In this document: positions 1-8,180 of the stretch, piece after piece
Layout: every line of letters begins with the position of its first letter
How positions within the stretch are numbered: position 1 is the first letter of the stretch
NCBI RefSeq assembly: GCF_009928415.1
Contig: NZ_JAABNN010000010.1
Coordinates: 76,884 to 140,883 of the forward strand
Direction of reading: 5' to 3'
DNA length: 64,000 nucleotides
From: Bacillus sp. USDA818B3_A
GTDB taxonomy: Bacteria > Bacillota > Bacilli > Bacillales > Cytobacillaceae
Position numbers and translations under genes: made by a program
Notes under the pieces: model-generated
What the model was told of the DNA's origin: nothing
Seen by the model: the letters and a program-made list of their open reading frames with translations, nothing else
Databases searched by the model: none

Positions 1-584
1 TAAAAGTGATTGGCGAGGGAGCTTCGGGGGAAGAGGCAGTGGAACTGGCGCTAAGGCTTCAGCCTGATGTGATGGTGATGGATATTCGCATGCCGGGGAT
101 TAATGGGATTGAAGCGACCCGGGTGATACGTGAGAAGCAGCCTGAAATGAAGATATTAATAGTTACGATGTTAAAGAATGATAAATCAGTCTTCACCGCC
201 ATGCAAATGGGAGCACGCGGGTATGTTTTAAAGGATGCGGGGGAAATGGAGCTGCTTCATTCGATTCGCATGGTCGGTAACGGAGGAGCCGTATTTAGTT
301 CAGATATTGCTGCCCGGATGATGAACTACTTTACCATGCCGCAAAAGCAGAGCCATGTGAACACTGCTCTTAGCGAGCTGACTAGCCGGGAGCTGGAAGT
401 GTTAGAACTGATTGCTGAAGGATACACGAATGTGCAAATTGGGAACAAGCTGCAGCTAAGTTCAAAAACGGTCGCCAACCATATTTCCAATATACTTAAT
501 AAATTGCAAGTCGCAGACAGATACCAAGCAAAAAAACTCTACAAAGAATCACAAAATCCGCTTAGTGGAGAGGATGAAGAATAA
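1..584 (+). CDS. LuxR/NarL-family response regulator (5' end outside window)
   Basis: This is a two-component response regulator cut by the left window edge. The reading frame is open from base 3, and the GTG at 6 lies inside the receiver domain, so it is not the true start. Visible parts are the phospho-acceptor region (VMVMDIRMPG), the receiver lysine region (GYVLKDA) and a C-terminal LuxR-type helix-turn-helix (LTSRELEVLELIAEG, then SSKTVANHISNILNKL). Members of this family bind DNA when phosphorylated by a partner kinase, which probably lies just upstream and out of view. About 15-20 N-terminal residues with the acidic pocket seem to be missing. The target genes cannot be told from this fragment. 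Confidence 0.9.
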   Translation, partial: KVIGEGASGEEAVELALRLQPDVMVMDIRMPGINGIEATRVIREKQPEMKILIVTMLKNDKSVFTAMQMGARGYVLKDAGEMELLHSIRMVGNGGAVFSSDIAARMMNYFTMPQKQSHVNTALSELTSRELEVLELIAEGYTNVQIGNKLQLSSKTVANHISNILNKLQVADRYQAKKLYKESQNPLSGEDEE

Positions 585-644
585 GAACAGACCAATCAAT
601 AAAGAATCAATGCTAAAAAATTAATTATAGTGAAAAACTTAGTA

Positions 645-699
645 AGGGTGACAGGCACCGGATGGACATTTGTCCATCCGTGGTGCCTGTCACCCTTTT
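645..699. repeat. Compound REP-like hairpin (two inverted GGTGACAGGCACC copies), likely terminator
   Basis: The core GGTGACAGGCACC is followed by its reverse complement. Between them is a second inverted repeat, GGATGGAC / GTCCATCC, with an ATTT loop. The 3' arm runs into a T tract (695-700), so RNA from the response regulator gene would fold into a long two-tier hairpin and probably terminate. The same design recurs at 51148-51207. Confidence 0.85.
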
Positions 700-898
700 T
701 AATATCTAGATTACTGTGGATTTATCCTTGATTAGGGTACAAACCTAGAGCCTGTCTTAGTTGTGTTACATATAAATGAAGTACAGTCATACAGAGAGAT
801 AAATGGAAGGGAGGGACAAGTGCGGACAAACCTGAGGGGGGGAGGGGGGCGACCCCTGAAACATCATGTCTTACTAACTAGAATGAAAGGGGATAGAT

Positions 899-2260
899 AT
901 GTTTTTACAACCAATGGTATGGATGACCATCCTATCTTTCGTGTTTACATTAATCTTTATTCTTTGGAGGCCTAAGGGGGTTAATGAAGCAGTTCCAGCA
1001 ACGGTCGGAGCCATTTTTGTTTTATTAAGCGGCAGTGTTTCGCTGACCGACCTCGGAATGATCACAGAGACGATAAGCGGTGCCGCAATCACGATTATCG
1101 CCACAATTGTTATGGCCATCGTTTTAGAAAGCTTTGGATTTTTTAACTGGGTTGCGGAAAAATTGGCAGCCAAGGCCAGGGGGTCTGGTATTCGGTTATT
1201 TTGGTATGTGAATCTCTTATGCTTTTTGATGACCCTATTTTTTAATAATGATGGGAGTATCTTAATTACCACACCGATTTTAGTCATGCTTCTTAATAAT
1301 ATGGGGCTGAAAAACCACCAGAAGATTCCATATTTATTATCAGGCGGATTGGTTGCGACAGCATCGAGTGCACCGATTGGGGTAAGTAATATTGTTAACT
1401 TAATCGCGCTTAAAATTGTTCATATGAGCCTTTATTTACACACTGCGATGATGTTTGTACCGGCAACGCTGGGCTTGCTGTTCCTTGTCTTTTTGCTGTA
1501 CCTGCGCTTTAAAAGGATACTGCCGAAAACCGTTCCTGCCACGGTAAGCGGCTTAACGCGCAAATCTTATCATCCACTTAAGCTTGGTCCGGAATATGCT
1601 AATGAAAAAGAACGATCAAAATTCATGCGCAATGTATTGCTGTTTGTATTTGGTGTACGAATCAGTCTTTTTGCCGCCTCCTATATTGGCATTCCTGTTT
1701 CTTTAATGGCTGTAATAGGATCGCTGATCCTGCTGGGCTGGAGATGGGCCTATCTAAAAATCCCGCCAATCGATATGATTAAAAAGACTCCGTGGTATAT
1801 TCTTATCTTCGCATTTAGTATGTACGTCATCATCTATGGATTGAACAATATTGGTCTGACGGATTGGCTAATCGGTTTCATGCGGCCAATGGTGTCGGGA
1901 AGTTTGCTGAATGCCAGTGTGATGATGGGGACACTTTTAACCGTACTTTCCAATATTTTTAACAATCATCCCGCCCTGATGGTTGGAACGCTTACGTTAA
2001 CACATATGGGGCTAGACACGCTTACCTTGAAAATTGCTTATCTGGCAAATGTAATTGGAAGTGATATGGGCTCACTCCTGCTGCCGATGGGGACTCTTGC
2101 TACACTGATGTGGATGCATATTATTCGGAAAGGGAAGGTTAAGTTTTCTTGGTGGGAATATGTGAAGGTTACAGTGGTTGTCATACCGCCTGCCACTTTG
2201 TTCACGCTAGTAATCTTGTATTATTGGGTATCCGGATTGTTTGGAGGAGCACTCCAGTAA
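899..2260 (+). CDS. ArsB/NhaD-type membrane transporter (arsenical pump family)
   Basis: A 453-residue polytopic membrane protein with about ten to twelve hydrophobic segments. It resembles the ArsB branch of the ion transporter superfamily (B. subtilis YdfA/YwrK-like). The conserved FNNDGSILITTPI stretch and a second NIFNNHPALMVGTL stretch are the paired asparagine-rich re-entrant motifs seen in this fold. ATG 899 follows a purine-rich GAAAGGGGAT. No arsR, arsC or arsA is adjacent, so arsenite efflux is a family-level guess, and another anion or a sodium-proton role is possible. It is flanked by terminators, so it is probably transcribed alone. Confidence 0.8.
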   Translation: MFLQPMVWMTILSFVFTLIFILWRPKGVNEAVPATVGAIFVLLSGSVSLTDLGMITETISGAAITIIATIVMAIVLESFGFFNWVAEKLAAKARGSGIRLFWYVNLLCFLMTLFFNNDGSILITTPILVMLLNNMGLKNHQKIPYLLSGGLVATASSAPIGVSNIVNLIALKIVHMSLYLHTAMMFVPATLGLLFLVFLLYLRFKRILPKTVPATVSGLTRKSYHPLKLGPEYANEKERSKFMRNVLLFVFGVRISLFAASYIGIPVSLMAVIGSLILLGWRWAYLKIPPIDMIKKTPWYILIFAFSMYVIIYGLNNIGLTDWLIGFMRPMVSGSLLNASVMMGTLLTVLSNIFNNHPALMVGTLTLTHMGLDTLTLKIAYLANVIGSDMGSLLLPMGTLATLMWMHIIRKGKVKFSWWEYVKVTVVVIPPATLFTLVILYYWVSGLFGGALQ

Positions 2261-2380
2261 GTTCAGTTAGAAAAAGGAAGAGAATCGATGACCCCTATGA
2301 TCAGAAATAAACAAAAAAAAATAATCCAAACTTGTTTGGCCGACAAAGATTGGATTCACTCGCTCACATTTATACACATA

Positions 2381-2410
2381 AGCCGTAGTACTAAAAGACT
2401 ACGGTTCTTT
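2381..2410 (+). terminator. Rho-independent terminator after the ArsB-like gene
   Basis: Inverted repeat CCGTAGT / ACTACGG with a short A-rich loop, followed by TTCTTTTTCGTTTTTT. Confidence 0.75.
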
Positions 2411-2500
2411 TTCGTTTTTTAGTAATATCGATATATAAATAAAATATGAATCCTTGTATAACTATGTTCATCACCTTAAAAAAAATATCAAGGTTACTAT

Positions 2501-2516
2501 TGGTGACAGGCACCAT
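2501..2516. repeat. Single REP-like GGTGACAGGCACC copy
   Basis: One unpaired copy of the dispersed 13-bp element sits 27 bp upstream of the DUF418 gene start. It belongs to the family described in the findings. Confidence 0.8.
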
Positions 2517-2542
2517 ATGTTAGACTCGAGAAGGGGTGTGTT

Positions 2543-3556
2543 ATGAGTTCGATCGGGGAGAATGAGCGGATTGATCTGTTGGATTTTTTGCGGGGATTTG
2601 CTTTAGCTGGGATTATTTTGGTTAATATCGGCCCATTGCTGTCTGTGGATCCCCCGGCAGCAGGGACAGCCGCTTCGGCTTATTGGCGGTTTTTGTATTT
2701 ATTCATTGAAGGCCGCTTTTATACGATTTTTACCTTTTTATTTGGTGTCGGATTTTACTTGTTTATATCCCGTGCCAATTCGAGAGGGAGAAATGGAACC
2801 GTACTTTTTATAAGGCGAATAACGATATTACTCCTGTTTGGTTTAGTCCACGTTCAGTTTCATCCTGGGGAGGCATTAACCGTCTATGCGGTCTCCGGAC
2901 TGCTTCTTCTGCCATTTTACAAGGTAAAGAGAGACATCAATCTCGTGTTTGCCATCGTCATGCTCGTGGTATTAGCTTTTTTTGCTGCCAAAATTTTTAT
3001 GGTTATCCCATTAATGCTATTGGGAATTGCTGCAGGCCAATATCATGTATTTGAAAGAATAACACAGCTAAAAAAGGCAACCGCTATTTTTACAGTAATT
3101 ATGTTTCTTTCCGGTGCCGCTGGGCTTATTTTTCAATATCAATCGGCACCGCCTTTACCTATAAGTGCCAATGATGCGCACCCCGTCCAAATGCAGCAAT
3201 TTATCAGCAGAGGCATTACCATAGGTCCGCTTGTGTCCGCATTCTATGCTGGATGCATGGTGCTCTTATTGCAAAATCACTTTTTCCGTAAACTATTGGC
3301 ACCGCTAAAACGCTATGGAAGGATGGCCTTTACTAATTATATATTGCAAACAGTCCTTATCTTGCTGGCGGGGAAAGTGCTTGGTCAGGTGAATCCTCTT
3401 ACCTGCCTTCAATCCTTATTAATCTGCATTATTATTATAATGATTCAATTACTGTTTAGTACGTTTTGGCTGCGCTATTTCAAGTTTGGCCCTTTGGAGT
3501 GGGTGTGGAGGGCGTTGACCTATTTAGAATTTCCGCCCATGCGAAAAAGAACCTAG
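2543..3556 (+). CDS. DUF418 family membrane protein
   Basis: A 337-residue integral membrane protein. The opening ERIDLLDFLRGFALAGI is the typical N-terminal signature of the YeiB/DUF418 family, and the C-terminal part FGPLEWVWRALTYLEFPP is the DUF418 domain hallmark. Eight to ten hydrophobic segments are visible, with a YGRMAFTNYILQT stretch before the DUF418 core. ATG 2543 follows GAGAAGGGGTG. The biochemical role of the family is not established to my knowledge; relation to acyltransferase-3-like membrane proteins has been suggested. It is monocistronic, with a terminator at 3595. Confidence 0.85.
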   Translation: MSSIGENERIDLLDFLRGFALAGIILVNIGPLLSVDPPAAGTAASAYWRFLYLFIEGRFYTIFTFLFGVGFYLFISRANSRGRNGTVLFIRRITILLLFGLVHVQFHPGEALTVYAVSGLLLLPFYKVKRDINLVFAIVMLVVLAFFAAKIFMVIPLMLLGIAAGQYHVFERITQLKKATAIFTVIMFLSGAAGLIFQYQSAPPLPISANDAHPVQMQQFISRGITIGPLVSAFYAGCMVLLLQNHFFRKLLAPLKRYGRMAFTNYILQTVLILLAGKVLGQVNPLTCLQSLLICIIIIMIQLLFSTFWLRYFKFGPLEWVWRALTYLEFPPMRKRT

Positions 3557-3594
3557 CATAAATACTTTCATGCAGGTCCGAGCCGTCCACCCCA

Positions 3595-3634
3595 AAAAAC
3601 ACAGAGCAAGGCTTCGATGGCTCTGTGTTTTCTG
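3595..3634. terminator. Bidirectional terminator between convergent genes
   Basis: AAAACACAGAGC / GCTCTGTGTTTT stem with a 12-nt loop, A-rich on one side and T-rich on the other. It serves the DUF418 gene and the lipoprotein gene on the other strand. Confidence 0.85.
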
Positions 3635-3651
3635 CTGAAAAAACTTAAAGT

Positions 3652-4137
3652 TTAGCTGCTCTTTATTTTCACATTATGTTCTTTTGCCAGTTTGTTCAAT
3701 TTACTTTTATAATCTTGGATCCGCTCTCTGGCATCTGCCAGCATATCGTTAGCCTCTTGAATGAGGGCAGGATCCTGCTCTTCTATCGCCTGTTTGATGG
3801 TGACAAACGCTTTATATTGTATATCGGCACCCTCTATATAAATCTCGTGAATCTCCCTTAGTTCATCGGTTTCTATCTTGACTGAATCCAATTCCTGAAT
3901 AAATTCATTATAGTTTGGAATTACCTCTTTCGTGAGGGCATCGTACATCGTTTGATCATCCTTATAATTGGCACCGGCAACCCCTTCATAGGCAGATACC
4001 GCCGCCGCTTCTAATTTCCCCGCTTGTTTAATTTCCTTATTAACATAATTCATCAAATCATCTTGGACAGGATCGTTAAAGCAGCCTGACAATAACAGCA
4101 AAAATGGAAGAACAATGACCCATAGACCTTTTTTCAC
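3652..4137 (-). CDS. Small helical lipoprotein, unknown function
   Basis: About 161 residues. A lysine-rich N-terminus and hydrophobic segment end in LLSGC, a clear lipobox, so the protein should be anchored outside the membrane by its diacylated cysteine. The rest is charged and strongly helical, with no catalytic motif that I recognise. An in-frame GTG also exists at 4146, but it overlaps the purine stretch AGGGGGTGAG. That stretch is correctly spaced as a ribosome site for the GTG at 4137, which I chose. It is convergent with the DUF418 gene. Similar small lipoproteins of unknown role are common in Bacillus. Confidence 0.8.
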   Translation of the reverse strand: MKKGLWVIVLPFLLLLSGCFNDPVQDDLMNYVNKEIKQAGKLEAAAVSAYEGVAGANYKDDQTMYDALTKEVIPNYNEFIQELDSVKIETDELREIHEIYIEGADIQYKAFVTIKQAIEEQDPALIQEANDMLADARERIQDYKSKLNKLAKEHNVKIKSS

Positions 4138-4280
4138 TTGGCTCACCCCCTAATCCTCAATTTATGAGGTGCTGGAAGTCCAATATGTTAGGGTGTGAAA
4201 AAAATGTTAAGCCATCCAACCGCCGCCCGAGAAGTTACCAATGAAATCCAATGAAATTGATAGAAATTCTCATTTACGTA

Positions 4281-4339
4281 TTGACACCATTTTTACCCAT
4301 TGTTTATACTACATATAAGTGATAATGATTTTCAATCTC
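4281..4339 (+). promoter_or_regulatory. Promoter with Fur box for the siderophore importer operon
   Basis: A TTGACA (4281-4286) and TATACT (4305-4310) pair with 18-bp spacing is followed directly by GATAATGATTTTCAATCTC (4321-4339). That sequence matches 15 of 19 positions of the classical Fur box. It overlaps the expected transcription start, so iron-bound Fur should repress the operon. Confidence 0.88.
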
Positions 4340-4371
4340 ACTTGTTTAAAAATAAACCTTTGGAGACAGCG

Positions 4372-5322
4372 ATGAAAAAACGATATCTATTATTGGTGTT
4401 ATTACTATTGTCAGGGGTCTCATTGTTTGTAGGGGTTACAAGCATCTCACCCAGCGATCTCACAAACTTACAATCTGAGGAAACACAAATATTTTTAATC
4501 AGCAGGATACCGCGGCTTGTGGCCATCATCCTTGCCGGAGCAGGAATGAGCATTGCTGGATTAATCATGCAGCAGCTTAGCCGAAACAAATTTGTCTCAC
4601 CGACAACAGCTGGTACACTAGATGCGACCCGCTTAGGAATATTGGTGTCGATGCTTTTGTTTGCCAATGCCTCGATGATTGAAAAAATGCTGGTTGCCTT
4701 TGGTTTTGCACTGGCGGGAACGTTTTTATTTATGCAAATACTCGAGAGAATTAAATTCAAGGATGCCATTTTCATCCCGCTTGTGGGTTTAATGTTTGGA
4801 AACATCTTATCATCAGTAACGACTTTCTTTGCTTACCGGGCAGATGTCATTCAAAATATGTCGGCGTGGCTCCAAGGCGATTTTTCGATGATCATGAAAG
4901 GTCGTTATGAACTCCTATACATAAGTATTCCGATTTTAATTATTTCCTATTTTTATGCCAACCGTTTCACCGTGGCAGGAATGGGGGAAGATTTTTCAAA
5001 AAATCTAGGCCTTGCCTATCGCAGAATTGTCAATATCGGGCTGGTTCTTGTTGCGTTAATCACGGTAACGGTTGTTCTGACAGTCGGAATGATTCCGTTT
5101 CTCGGTCTAATTGTTCCAAATATCATCTCGATTTTTAAAGGTGACCATTTGCAAAAGACGCTCCCGCATACAGCCTTACTTGGAGCGAGCTTTTTGCTAG
5201 TTTGCGATATTTTAGGAAGAATCATCATTTACCCTTATGAAATTTCGATAAGCCTTATGGTCGGTGTCATAGGCAGCGGAATCTTCCTTTATCTGCTTTT
5301 TAGGAGGAGAGCCTATGCGTAA
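4372..5322 (+). CDS. yclN: Iron-siderophore ABC transporter permease, YclN-like
   Basis: FecCD-family permease of 316 residues, close to B. subtilis YclN in length and gene order. It forms half of the membrane channel of a siderophore (petrobactin-type) importer. Multiple membrane helices are visible, and the family motif region around LTVGMIPFLGLIVPNI marks the ATPase-coupling loop. An in-frame ATG at 4300 reads through the promoter and Fur box. I therefore start at ATG 4372, which has TTGGAGAC seven bases upstream. It overlaps the next permease by 8 nt. The operon order is permease, permease, ATPase, binding protein. Confidence 0.9.
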   Translation: MKKRYLLLVLLLLSGVSLFVGVTSISPSDLTNLQSEETQIFLISRIPRLVAIILAGAGMSIAGLIMQQLSRNKFVSPTTAGTLDATRLGILVSMLLFANASMIEKMLVAFGFALAGTFLFMQILERIKFKDAIFIPLVGLMFGNILSSVTTFFAYRADVIQNMSAWLQGDFSMIMKGRYELLYISIPILIISYFYANRFTVAGMGEDFSKNLGLAYRRIVNIGLVLVALITVTVVLTVGMIPFLGLIVPNIISIFKGDHLQKTLPHTALLGASFLLVCDILGRIIIYPYEISISLMVGVIGSGIFLYLLFRRRAYA

Positions 5323-6268
5323 CCATTGGACGAAAATGGGGGGGCTTATCTTAGTTGCCTTGTTATGCTGTGGAATCTATTTATTCCATGATTTAAATGG
5401 GAGTTTTGATTATGCCCTGCCTAGAAGGGTTGTAAAGGTAATCGCAATGGTCATTACTGGGTTTACGATTGCGTATGCAACAGTTGTTTTTCAAACGATT
5501 ACCCATAATCGTATTCTAACCCCAAGCATCATGGGGCTTGATGCCCTTTATTTGCTGCTGCAGACCGTCATCATTTTCTTTCTCGGCTCAGACCATCTAG
5601 CAGTTGTGAATAAACAGGTAAACTTCTTGATTTCTATAGTAATCATGATTTTGTTTGCCCTTGGTCTGTATCGGTTTCTTTTTAAAAAGGGCGGTCAGTC
5701 CATTTACTTTCTGCTTCTAATTGGTATTATCGTCGGAACCTTTTTCTCGAGTATCTCCACCTTCTTTCAGGTGCTGATTGATCCGAATGAATTTCAGATT
5801 GTTCAAGACCGAATGTTTGCTAGTTTCAATAATGTTAATGCCGATTTGGTCTGGCTTGCGCTGCTGCTGGTGGGCGTCGTGATTATTTATGCCTGGCGCT
5901 ATATGAAATACCTCGATGTCTTATCACTGGGGAGGGAGTGGGCGATTAATCTCGGCGTTCCTTATGATTCGATTGTGAAGAAAATGCTGATTATCGTAGC
6001 CATATTTATTTCCATCTCCACGGCTCTGGTGGGGCCGATTACCTTCTTTGGCTTAATTGTGGCGAATCTTTCTTATCAGTTTTTTAAAACGTATACACAT
6101 AAGGTTCTCATTAGTGGTGCGGTTGTCATGAGTGTGATTGCACTTGTCGGCGGGCAGTGGGTAGTCGAGCGGCTCTTTACCTTTTCAACCACCCTAAGCG
6201 TCATTATTAACTTTTTCGGCGGAATCTACTTTATCTATCTACTATTAAAGGAGAGGAAAGCAGTATGA
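5315..6268 (+). CDS. yclO: Iron-siderophore ABC transporter permease, YclO-like
   Basis: Second FecCD-family permease, 317 residues, pairing with the upstream YclN-like protein to form the importer channel. The start lies inside the 3' end of the upstream gene, 8 nt before its stop, with GGAGGAGAG as ribosome site. This points to translational coupling. The coupling-loop motif is visible as LVGPITFFGLIVANL near residue 235. Its stop overlaps the ATG of the ATPase gene (ATGA). It should be iron-regulated through the upstream Fur box. Confidence 0.9.
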   Translation: MRNHWTKMGGLILVALLCCGIYLFHDLNGSFDYALPRRVVKVIAMVITGFTIAYATVVFQTITHNRILTPSIMGLDALYLLLQTVIIFFLGSDHLAVVNKQVNFLISIVIMILFALGLYRFLFKKGGQSIYFLLLIGIIVGTFFSSISTFFQVLIDPNEFQIVQDRMFASFNNVNADLVWLALLLVGVVIIYAWRYMKYLDVLSLGREWAINLGVPYDSIVKKMLIIVAIFISISTALVGPITFFGLIVANLSYQFFKTYTHKVLISGAVVMSVIALVGGQWVVERLFTFSTTLSVIINFFGGIYFIYLLLKERKAV

Positions 6269-7026
6269 TCCAAGTAAAGTCATTATCGAAGTTCTACGGT
6301 AAGAAGCCGGTGGTCGAGGATGTAACGGTTGATATACTGCCAGGTAAAATTACTTCGTTCATTGGACCGAATGGCGCTGGAAAATCAACGCTTCTTTCGA
6401 TGGTGAGCAGGCTGCTTGATGCAGATACAGGGGAGGTGCTGCTTAATACCTCCAATGTCCGCAAGATGAAGTCCAATGACTTTGCGAAATCGGTTTCGAT
6501 TCTAAAACAATCCAATTATATGAATGTTCGTCTCACCATTCGTGAACTGGTTTCGTTTGGACGGTTTCCCTATTCCAGGGGGCGGCTTACCGAAGAGGAT
6601 GAGCGGGTGGTGGACCAATCCTTAGAGTACATGCATCTCACTGAATTACAGGATAGTTTTTTAGACGAATTATCCGGAGGACAGCGTCAGCGCGCGTTTA
6701 TCGCGATGGTCATTGCTCAAGATACGCAATATATTTTGCTCGATGAACCTCTAAATAATCTGGATATGAAGCATTCGGTCCAGATTATGAAAATACTGCG
6801 CCGGCTGGTCGATGAACTTGGTAAAACGGTAGTTATTGTGCTTCATGATATTAATTTTGCCTCGGTCTATTCTGATTGGATTGTCGCGATGAAAGACGGA
6901 AAAGTGGTCAAAAATGGACCGACTGAGGAGATTATACAATCGGATGCCTTAAGTGAGATTTACGACATGGATATTCCGATTCAGGAAATGAACAATTGCC
7001 GAATCTGCGTTTATTTTAATTCATAA
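6265..7026 (+). CDS. yclP: Iron-siderophore ABC transporter ATP-binding protein, YclP-like
   Basis: Cytoplasmic ATPase of the siderophore importer, 253 residues. It has Walker A GPNGAGKST, ABC signature LSGGQRQR, Walker B YILLDEP and the switch histidine in VIVLHDINFA. Length and position match B. subtilis YclP. It overlaps yclO by 4 nt. By homology the system takes up ferric petrobactin or related catecholate siderophores. No siderophore biosynthesis genes lie in the window, so it may scavenge foreign siderophores. Confidence 0.9.
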   Translation: MIQVKSLSKFYGKKPVVEDVTVDILPGKITSFIGPNGAGKSTLLSMVSRLLDADTGEVLLNTSNVRKMKSNDFAKSVSILKQSNYMNVRLTIRELVSFGRFPYSRGRLTEEDERVVDQSLEYMHLTELQDSFLDELSGGQRQRAFIAMVIAQDTQYILLDEPLNNLDMKHSVQIMKILRRLVDELGKTVVIVLHDINFASVYSDWIVAMKDGKVVKNGPTEEIIQSDALSEIYDMDIPIQEMNNCRICVYFNS

Positions 7027-7043
7027 AAAGGAGAGTGGAACAG

Positions 7044-7991
7044 ATGAAGAAATGGAGTTTAATAGGATTTGTTTTTACGATGATTTTGGTGTTGGCAGCT
7101 TGTGGAACAAAGGAGCAGGAGACCTCCAATACAGCCGCTTCAAGTGAGCAGTCAGAAGAGAAGGTGACAATAAAGCATGAGTATGGTGAAGCGGTAGTTG
7201 AAAAAAATCCGAAGAAGGTTGTTGTCTTTGATTTTGGTGTGTTAGATACCCTAGATGAGTTAGGTATAGACGTCACAGGTGTTCCTCAAACAGCAATTCC
7301 TTCTTACTTAAAGAAATACGCGGATAAAAAGTATACGAATGTCGGCAGCTTAAAAGAGCCTGATTTCGAAGCCATCCATGCATTGAAGCCGGACGTTATT
7401 TTTATCTCGGGGCGCCAGGCAGAATTATACGATCAATTTGCTGAGATTGCACCAACCGTGTATGTTGGAATGGATTATGTTCACTACATGGATTCATTTA
7501 CTCAAAATATGAATACAATTGGTGAGATCTTTGGAAAAGAGGATCAGGTAGCAAGTGAATTGAAGGACATTCAGGCAAGTGTGGATGAATTAAATAAAAA
7601 GGCGTCTGCAGAGGATAAAAAAGGTCTTATTATCTTAGCGAATGAAGGGAAAGTAAGTGCCTACGGCCCAAGTTCCCGGTTTGGCATCATTCATGACGTT
7701 TTTGGCTTCGGTGCAGCGGATGAAAAAATCGAGGTCTCTACCCACGGACAAAGCATAACATTTGAATATATCAAAGAAAAAAATCCTGACGTTTTATTTG
7801 TCATTGACCGCTCTACGGCTGTTGGAGGAGAAATTGGTGCCAAAGAAATCGTTGAAAATGAGTTAGTTAAGAAAACGACTGCGTATCAGGATAAAAAGGT
7901 TATTTACCTAAATGCTGATTCTTGGTACCTAAGCGGCGGTGGTTTGCAATCAATGAAGAGTATGGCAAAAGAAATAGAATCAGCCCTATAA
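7044..7991 (+). CDS. yclQ: Siderophore-binding lipoprotein, YclQ-like
   Basis: Extracellular substrate-binding lipoprotein of the importer, about 315 residues. A lysine-starting signal peptide ends in the lipobox VLAACG. A class III binding-protein fold (TroA-like) is indicated by VVVFDFGVLDTLDELGI and by the C-terminal Y-L-S-G-G-G motif. An in-frame GTG at 7035 lies only two bases after the AAAGGAG ribosome site, so ATG 7044 is the better start. YclQ of B. subtilis binds petrobactin; I infer the same ligand class here. A strong terminator follows at 8013. Confidence 0.88.
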   Translation: MKKWSLIGFVFTMILVLAACGTKEQETSNTAASSEQSEEKVTIKHEYGEAVVEKNPKKVVVFDFGVLDTLDELGIDVTGVPQTAIPSYLKKYADKKYTNVGSLKEPDFEAIHALKPDVIFISGRQAELYDQFAEIAPTVYVGMDYVHYMDSFTQNMNTIGEIFGKEDQVASELKDIQASVDELNKKASAEDKKGLIILANEGKVSAYGPSSRFGIIHDVFGFGAADEKIEVSTHGQSITFEYIKEKNPDVLFVIDRSTAVGGEIGAKEIVENELVKKTTAYQDKKVIYLNADSWYLSGGGLQSMKSMAKEIESAL

Positions 7992-8012
7992 AATAAATGA
8001 AATGGTTGGAAC

Positions 8013-8047
8013 AAAACGCTTGGCTTACCGAAGAGGCCAAGCGTTTT
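8013..8047 (+). terminator. Terminator of the yclNOPQ operon
   Basis: Perfect 12-bp stem AAAACGCTTGGC / GCCAAGCGTTTT. Confidence 0.9.
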
Positions 8048-8095
8048 ATCTATATGTCCATCCCAGAAGGACAAAGAAGAGCGAATGTCTTTTTT

Positions 8096-8110
8096 TGGTG
8101 CCTGTCACCA
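8096..8110. repeat. REP-like element copy (reverse orientation)
   Basis: GGTGCCTGTCACC after a T tract, 70 bp upstream of the chosen kinase start. A nearby TGTCC...GGACA pair (8055-8073) recalls the inner stem of the compound copies. Confidence 0.8.
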
Positions 8111-8180
8111 ATTACCTCTTTCTTTTATTCCAAAGTTTTGTAAAAATGGAGTAAGAGAGCTTATGTTTGGAGAGATATAT

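Noticed and set aside
763-975. A 70-codon plus-strand frame before the ArsB-like gene
   Set aside because: It runs through a G-rich non-coding leader and overlaps the real gene in another frame; the composition is not protein-like.
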